The translations under genes and the position numbers were made by a program. Shown here in pieces: positions 56,870 to 64,000 of a stretch of 64,000 nt of DNA (its first letter is position 1; every line of letters begins with the position of its first letter). The stretch comes from Sipunculus nudus (Eukaryota > Annelida > Sipuncula > Golfingiida > Sipunculidae). Location of the stretch: positions 9,228,839 to 9,292,838 of the forward strand of contig CM049316.1 of NCBI GenBank assembly GCA_026874595.1, given 5' to 3'. The notes beneath the pieces were generated by a model. The model searched no databases and was not told the origin of the DNA. It saw nothing but the letters and a program-made list of their open reading frames with translations.

Positions 56870-59800
56870 AGGTAAGAATAAATAAATAATTTAGCAGTAG
56901 GCCACACTTAGTTTGCAAGATCTTGTCTGTGGCTATAATGGGCAAGTTTTGGCTCGGTAAACCAGCCGAGCTATGTAGACCCTTAGTGTTCTAATAAGTG
57001 TTCTATTAAGTTATTAATATGGATGATATATAAATTCTTGGTGTTCTTACTTGTGTAACAATACAATATCATTACGGTTCTACACACAGTATGGAATGAA
57101 TAGTTAACATTTCATGAGGGGCCTCCACCCCCTTCCAGTGAAGCTGGGATCCAGGTGTTAATATCACAATTTGCAGCAAAATATTGATTAAGAATCAATG
57201 ATTGTAATTTGTCTTTATTGGTAAAAAAAAATCAGTAATAATAAATTTTTACAACAAAAATGGCATCCCTGAAACCACTACAAAGGCTCATGTGTAAAAA
57301 AAACATTTCAAAATGACAGCACATAAAATTTACATAACTTATATTAAAATAAACCTATTTTCATGAAAATGTATTGTAAAATCTGTATTTTACATGTTTG
57401 AGCCTCACAAATATCTTGAAAAAAGACTTTAATATTGTCAAAGATTAGTTTTATTGTAAGGAAATTACTAATTCTAGACAATGGTGTATTGGAAATAAAT
57501 TTAAAAGAAAAAACAGATAGGCAGAGATACTGTAGGAGCAACTTTGTAGGTGTTCTGCTAAGCAATTACTTAAAAGACTGAACAGCTAAAAAAATTTAAG
57601 TCATATTTCTTATAAAGCACCTTTTGATATTTTACACACATTCTTTTTTAACTTTCCACACAATTCTCCATCTAAAAATATCCATTTAGATTTGTTTTAT
57701 GCTTGACTGTGTGCTACTCTTTCACACAGTAATGCCACAGAAAAGCCAAGCATGTATAATTTCTATTCCGGTCCATGGACCAATTATTATACCTAGTTCC
57801 ATACACTACGGTATCATGCTATGGCGGATAATGAAATATTTCAACACTAAGACATGGGTTATGTATTATAATAATTAAGTGGACTTGTGTGTAATAATTG
57901 TGTTGTTTGGAGAGAAGCAGGCTTTGTTACAACTGGCTGAACATGTAACGACCGGTATAGATTGTTAAAACATGTCAACTTCTCACCCTGTCAAGCAGGG
58001 ACCTGTTCTATGTCTATCCTCTTACTAATTAATCCATTTCCATTAATAAATAGTGGATGACTTCTAACCTTGCATCATTTGCTGTGATCATTGAACAAGA
58101 CATATTCTAAGCACTGAAGAAGGTAAATAATTTATTATTATTTAAAAAAAAAAAAATAAGTTAACAGGGTAGGTTGACATTTTTAATGCTTTTTGAAATC
58201 CCATTGATTGAACCCTTGGTTTTTAAGCTCATTAGGTATATGCAAGGATTGCATGATAGTTTAAAATAGGATTTTCACAGGATAAAAGAAATTAATGTGC
58301 ATGCCAAACTTTTTTATTTTTTAAACAAAATTAGATATTAGGTCAGACTCAGAGACTACATAACTCCACTAGAATCCTACTAAAATTTGATGATCCTGTG
58401 TAAACAGTATCACAGTTCACCAACCAAGTTCACAGTTTTGTTCAAGTATAAAGCCACAACCAATACCTTTGAATGACTGCCTTTGGGTCTCTGTGCAGTC
58501 AAAGAAAAAATTGTGTTTAACAGGTCGAGATATGGTAACCTTTTGAACCCTTATTCACAGTTATAGTTCAAGACAAGGCACCAAACTATGGTGGTAAATT
58601 CAGTAATTTTATGCATTCAGCAGTATAATGTTGATTAAATCATGTGATTTAAATCACTGAAACAAGAATTTGGTAATCCCACTGATCTATACCTGTCATC
58701 TTCAAATAATGAAATATTTGACATATTTTTCTTGTTTTCAGGTGTCTCTTAAAGCTTAAATGAAACAACTAATGTCTGCATGACTGTTGGTTGTCAATGC
58801 ATTCACAAACATATATGTTTACAATATGTGGTCATTAACATGTTATCCTTACGATTATACAGTTACCAGAAGGGAGCATTGAATGCCAGTTTACTTACTG
58901 GTAATTTAGTAATTGTGATTAGTGCCCCCCCCCCCCCCCCGATGCCATGTGCTCATTAAGAAGTAATGAATGAGAGAAAATCATAATGTTTTTAATTAAG
59001 TACAAGCAGAGTTACTCGTAGTAGAAGGAAGATGAAGGAAGCAGTATACGGAAAAGGTTGAGTTTGAACTCAACTTGGCATATTTGTAGGCCATTGCAAT
59101 TATTAAAGTAAATTGCAATTTAGTATTAGTTATTAAATGCAAATATGTTATAACTTATGCAATGCAAATGCACCTACGATTTTACAAATAGTCATTTCAC
59201 ATTTTAATGTTTTCCACTGAACTCAAGTATACCTACTGGTAAATTTTATTAGGATATTTTGTAGCATGATGATTAGGAAGTCGTGTTCTTAAGCTTAAGA
59301 CAACAACAAATTTACAGAAGCTTAACATTTAAATACAAATATGGTATTTTTGTATTAGAACCCAAAACCTGAATAACATAAAATTCACAACTCTGTGGAG
59401 AAATGCAAGGGTTTAACGTACAGTGAGACAAATTAAATATAATAATATTAAGTATTTTTACTCCCCAGCAAACCCAACTAAAATAAGATCTTGAAGGATT
59501 AAAGTGTGCAAATTTAGTGGAGGTTTTGCTAATTTACTTTATGAGCTGCATTTCCCTGTGCTAGGTTAACCTGTAGTGTGGACTATGAGTGTAAGAAAAC
59601 TTGGTTACTTGGTGTGCCCTGTTACCTGAGATCATGCTTCTTACTCTGTTCATAATATTTAACCCCAACCCCCATGATTAAACTGGGTCTTAATGTAAAG
59701 GCTTTATCATTATATTACAAAGTTCACAGTATTAAATTTATTATTTTTAGGTACACAAATAAAAAGTTGCTCTTTAAAGTGAGTCATTTTAGTTTACACT

Positions 59801-60396
59801 GAAAATGTGTGAAGATATTTTGTGATTATAGGATTGGTGTCAAAGTGATTGGCTCCACCTGTAGTAAGCAAACATTGATCAAGTGACCAGTGTACATTTA
59901 TATTATATATTATAGTCCCCATGGCTGTAGAAAACCATGGGGGTGTCACACTGGCAGGATTTACAAGAGAAGTCAGATCTGACCTTGACCGTGCTGGTGT
60001 GTTGACAAATACCTGACGCCAAGATTTACATTCCACTGAGGGACTTAAACTTGTACAAGTTCATACCAATGTCAGTGACTGCAGGTTTTGTAAAATATCA
60101 GACCCTTTCTTCGTTTTCTTTTTCATAGTATTACACAGTTCTCTCAGCACTTCTGTTTTGATTATATATGTTAATTCATAGAGGAAAGCTTCATGTAAAC
60201 AGCTCATCTCTCTCATGTTTTCATCTCTTCACTCACACCTTGATTAATTAACAAGAAATGTATATTTCTATTTTCAGTATTGATTATTTTATCAAATTAT
60301 CTGCCTAGATTAGCAGATGTCTTTGTTTCATTTGAAAAGTAAGTGAAATAGTAACAGTCTAAAAGTGAAATAATATTGAGAAATATTACTAGTACA
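56870..60396. other. Intergenic DNA, no gene seen
   Basis: AT-rich sequence with a 16-C run at 58925-58940. I recognise no exon or repeat family. Confidence 0.5.
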
Positions 60397-60864
60397 TTAA
60401 AGGGACCCAGTCACCTATTTGACCTGTATAAACTATAGAGGTAATCCCTTGGAGCTTTTATAAAAAAAAGGCCATAAAATGTGGATATCACGGCACACAG
60501 GCTGCTTGTTTTGATTACATCCATGTGTTTATAATATGTTGGGGCTGCCTATATAATATAAATTCAACAAGGGCATATGGTAGAAAGTCTAATAAGCAAG
60601 AGCTTTGCATATGGCGTTTTACAACAAGTCACCTTTCTCAAGGGACCTTGTGTAACCTACCAACTGTGGTTACATGTTTTTCCTGTTTGTCAACATTGTA
60701 TTGTTTACAAACATGTTGTAGATAAACACGTTCTTTTGTCCTTCACAAAGGCTTAATAAGAACTTTTCACAACCAAAATTACCCTTATATCATTATTATA
60801 TACACAGAGGAAGCCAGAAATCACATAAATTGTTTTTCAAAAGGTAGGTGAATAAGCACCTTAA
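60397..60864. mobile_element. MITE candidate with imperfect terminal inverted repeats
   Basis: The left end reads TTAAAGGGACCCAGTCACCTA and the right end, on the other strand, TTAAGGTGCTTATTCACCTA. The two share a TTAA-type border and an identical TCACCTA. The 468-bp interior has no coding capacity, as expected for a non-autonomous DNA element. Confidence 0.5.
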
Positions 60865-62229
60865 AATAATGTCTGAAGATGGTAGCATTGGTTTTGCTAA
60901 GCAGACTGGGTATATGAAAAGCTGCAGGTGGTATTAGATTCACTTTTTGCACCTTTTAAAAAAATATGACAATTTAATAATCCAATAAATCATTCAGTGT
61001 TTGTTTAAATTGATTCTTGTGTAATTTCTTAACACATGCTCTAAATATGCCGTACACAATTGTATTTGAACATATAATGAGATATTTTAATTTCATATAT
61101 CTACCTGAATTTACTACCAAGTTGAGAATTTATTGTGTTTAGTGACAGAAAATGATTAGAGTTATATGACCTTTGCAAGTTTTAATTTGAAAATTCCTTA
61201 ATCAGCCACAGATTTATACATACACCTGGACTTGCAGAGATAAAACCATTAATGGCCAAAAGTATATCCACATTTTAATACAGTAAAGTAACTTTGGAAG
61301 TGGTTGCATTTAGCGAAACTGTAAGCTTGAGATAATCTCTTTGTATTGTATCCTTTATTGTGGAACATAGTAATATTTAAATTGCATTTGTGTATGCATT
61401 GAAGAAATTTTCTCTGAATGGTTGTTTACATTTAATTACAATGCATCCTCAGGTCAAAATACTTTTGTGTCTGGTGAATATTTAATGGGGCTTGTATCCT
61501 TGAGTGACATTCTGTAAGTACACACATGTTTAGTAACTCATCGTGACTTTTAGGACTCTTATGTTACACTAGGATCATACAGATACCATTAAAACCCACA
61601 TCTTGAGTGGGACATCCAGGATAACAATTAGACCACACACAAAAAATAATTGTTCCACACATAATCACTTTCCTTTTTTTACTGATAAAAAAATGTTTTT
61701 GTTTTTTTTTATTGAATATCAGAGTACCTAGTCCCCAGTAATAATGTTACTAACTGCTTCCTTTCCGTAGTCCCTTCAAAGATTTATCATGAAAATGTAT
61801 TAAAATGCAAATTTTTAATCTATACACATAAAAGTAGTAACTATTTAATAAAATGAATAAAGTTTGTTCATTGTTGTTTATGTGCACCATCTTCAGAAAG
61901 TTTCATACATTCTGTCTTAACCATTAAATTTTCAAATAAAAGATGAATAAAATGTGTCAGGATTGTGGTCCCACAAATTTTATGGGTTTGCCTCACTGAG
62001 ATTTGTGCATCAAAAGCCTTGAGTAGAGAGATGCTATATTGTTTAGTATGGCCTGTGTGTCATGCATGTCGTGCTAAAAAGGGTAATAACACAAAGGAAT
62101 GTGACAGTTTTAGCTCTCACACTATGTTGTGTATTAAATTCTTTATGTTATTCCTCAGGGCTGTCTGTGGGTTGGCATAACTGGGCACCACTGTATTATG
62201 GTCAATTATTACAACATTATTACTTGGGA
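60865..62229. other. Intergenic DNA, no gene seen
   Basis: AT-rich DNA without a recognisable exon or repeat. Confidence 0.5.
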
Positions 62230-62230
62230 C

Positions 62231-62480
62231 TAGGGGCCTGGACAGCTTAGTGGTAAAATGCTTGGCTCTCTCCGATGGCAACCTGGGTTCGATCCCTGGC
62301 GTGGCTGTGAGAGTGGGCTGTAGTTGCCCGTCCAAGGCGGGTGGTTTTCTCTGGGTACACCTGTTTCCTCCACCCCTGCAGACTACTGAACGCCATCACC
62401 GGAGCCATAGACAGTGCCTAGATTAGTTATAATAACTATTTGTACAATCCATGTAAAATAAATAAGTTTATATAACAAGT
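62231..62480 (+). mobile_element. tRNA-derived SINE
   Basis: A-box-like CAGCTTAGTGGTAAAATG at about 62243 and a perfect B box GGGTTCGATCCCTGG at about 62285. The sequence before the A box and after the B box does not pair as an acceptor stem, and a ~170-bp unrelated body ending in AAAATAAATAAG follows, so this is a SINE and not a tRNA gene. Its body differs from that of the SINE at 12 kb. Confidence 0.8.
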
Positions 62481-62536
62481 TTATATAACACGGTGAGTTG
62501 GTATTTTCATTCACTCTAGAAATATCTGCTTGGTCT

Positions 62537-62810
62537 TTAACCCTTTACTGTTTACAAGCCACTAAAGAGCACTCTAAATGGGCAACTAGAATGCCATGAT
62601 ATGTATAGATTCTTTCAGGACAAAAATATTGCATATTATTTCTAAGTTTCAATGATTTTCAATAATCTTCAGCAAACCCTCTTAGTGGCAACTGTTGAAA
62701 ATTTGATAAAGATCCATAAAAAGCTTGAAAAGATATGGCTGTTAGTGTAAATATAAATAGTGTCAGAATTTGTCAGAAATCTAAAATAAATGTAAACAGT
62801 AAAGGGTTAA
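62537..62810. mobile_element. piggyBac-like MITE, 20-bp perfect terminal inverted repeats
   Basis: TTAACCCTTTACTGTTTACA at 62537-62556 is the exact reverse complement of TGTAAACAGTAAAGGGTTAA at 62791-62810. Both outer ends are TTAA, the target site of piggyBac-type transposases, and the inner ends begin CCC, also typical. The 274-bp element has no transposase, so it would need one in trans. Confidence 0.75.
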
Positions 62811-62813
62811 TAT

Positions 62814-63260
62814 ACAGTGGAACCTCCTTAATACAGACAATAACATGTCTTGGGATTTTGACCATAATACAGAGGTGTCCAAATCATGGAGGTTATACAC
62901 CATACAGTTCCTAATTTAGTCAGGGGCCTCCCATTATCTGAGGCCATTTCCCTACCACATGATCAGGACAGAAGATGTCCTGACATAGGAGAGTTATTGA
63001 ATATAAATCTCGGTATTTTACAATTTATTCCTGCCTGCGCATTTGTGCCAATCAGCTGTCATTGCTAAACATCTGCCCCTTACAACTGGAACAGCAAGTG
63101 AATGTGTTCGTACAGGTATAACAAGGTGGCCTCACATGTACCTCACAGACCCTCCAATAACATGTTGTGTGTTTGATGGCTGATTTTGGTTGTACAGGAT
63201 TTCTCCTGAAGTTGAAAGCAATTATAATAGAGAGGTGCCTGAATTAGAGGCTACATGTAA
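62814..63260. mobile_element. Possible decayed pogo/Tigger-like element
   Basis: Begins ACAGTGGAACCTCCTTAATA, which resembles the CAGT-started ends of pogo-type elements, and has internal related strings (ATAATACAGAGGTG; ATAATAGAGAGGTGCC near 63218). No clean right end is seen. Confidence 0.3.
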
Positions 63261-63268
63261 GTCCACAA

Positions 63269-63480
63269 TTCACAGGACAGCCTTAGGTGTTCCTATTAGG
63301 TATAGATATCACATTCTACAGGACAGCCTTAGGTGTTCTTAATCACAAGGAGTGGGGGGGGAGGGGGGTTGTCTGTGACAATTCAGATGACAGCCTTAGG
63401 TGTTCCTAATAAGGGGTGTCACATTCCAGATGACAGCCTTAGGTGTTCCTAATAGGGTGTGTCACATTCCACAGGACTGC
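63269..63480 (+). repeat. Short minisatellite, four to five diverged copies
   Basis: GACAGCCTTAGGTGTTC recurs at about 63276, 63322, 63389 and 63431, with a partial fifth (ACAGGACTGCCC) at about 63471. The spacing is about 43-46 bp except where a G-rich stretch enlarges one unit. Confidence 0.8.
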
Positions 63481-64000
63481 CCTTTGATGCAGATCTTTAC
63501 TGTATTCATGTACAAATCCAAAATGAAGGGATAGCTAGTGGCCATTTTCTGACAGTGAGTGGCCACTTCTACATCAATTTGTAAAAACACCCACAAGTAA
63601 TCCACTTTCGCTGAAAAAAAAAATGATAGGCTGGTGTATGAGTACTGTTGGTCTTTACTGCATCCAAAGTTTCATGATATTTTCTCTTTCTTTTTTGGTT
63701 AAGTGTACTATAATTAATTGCTTTATATGTTAAATATTATATATCAGACATAGCTGCCCTTAAGATATATAGCATTATACTGACAAAATATAAAAGCACA
63801 GAATCATATTTACACTGTATATAATCATGGTTAATATTGAATTGACACTATATTCCCCATAAAACCTGTAAAACCCACAAAACCCAGGTTTACTAAGAAA
63901 AAAATCCACTGGGCTGGGCTTAATGCTTAAAACCCAGGTTTGCCAAACCCTGTAAGGACAGCCTGTTCCATATGGGGGTGCCCCATGGCAGTCTCATGCA
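63481..64000. other. Right edge of the window, no gene seen
   Basis: AT-rich DNA ending with several AAACCCAGG/AAACCTG-type strings. No exon is recognised. Confidence 0.5.

Noticed and set aside
62241-62315. A functional tRNA gene
   Set aside because: A and B boxes are good, but the acceptor-stem sequences do not pair and a non-tRNA body follows. It is better called a SINE.

Overview
The window is nuclear DNA of an animal. It holds spliced genes with canonical GT-AG introns of up to about 12 kb, is AT-rich by eye, and carries SINEs, MITEs, a DIRS-type retrotransposon remnant and minisatellites. The two proteins are close to their vertebrate orthologues, but the repeat families are not vertebrate-like. 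I infer a marine invertebrate, perhaps a lophotrochozoan such as a mollusc; the sequence alone does not settle the phylum.

Layout. (1) 1-15.4 kb, plus strand: the last four coding exons of ACSF3 (mitochondrial malonyl-CoA/methylmalonyl-CoA synthetase), cut by the left edge of the window. Its 12-kb intron (1390-13485) is a nest of repeats: a broken DIRS-like tyrosine-recombinase retrotransposon (about 1530-5150) with a 67-bp perfect inverted repeat at its 3' end; several copies of a dispersed repeat; a Helitron-like non-autonomous element (7109-8574) with internal ~280-bp tandem units; a duplicated ~650-bp repeat; a tRNA-derived SINE; and an 11-copy 41-bp minisatellite. (2) 15.4-21.1 kb: intergenic, with two arrays of an exact 50-bp repeat (16 and 9 full copies), each headed by the same ~110-bp sequence. 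(3) 21.1-49.1 kb, minus strand: a complete TENT4/PAPD5/PAPD7-type non-canonical poly(A) polymerase gene (Trf4 family) with 11 coding exons encoding 719 residues, a candidate 4.9-kb 3'UTR and an NRF1-like motif about 130 bp upstream of the start codon. (4) 49.1-64 kb: upstream intergenic DNA with no gene I can recognise. It holds a possible untranslated exon near 56.6 kb, two TTAA-flanked MITE candidates, a tRNA-derived SINE, a possible pogo-like fragment and a short minisatellite.

ACSF3 and TENT4 are convergent (tail to tail) and work in unrelated processes: mitochondrial malonate activation, and nuclear RNA tailing and decay. Nothing suggests a shared function. No rRNA, functional tRNA, CRISPR array or prokaryote-like operon is visible. 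The most unusual items are the structural anatomy of the DIRS 3' end, the Helitron-like element carrying NarI-centred palindromes, the indel-free 50-bp arrays that repeat a splice-acceptor/donor-like junction, and a canonical CTCF-type motif beside a TENT4 splice donor.
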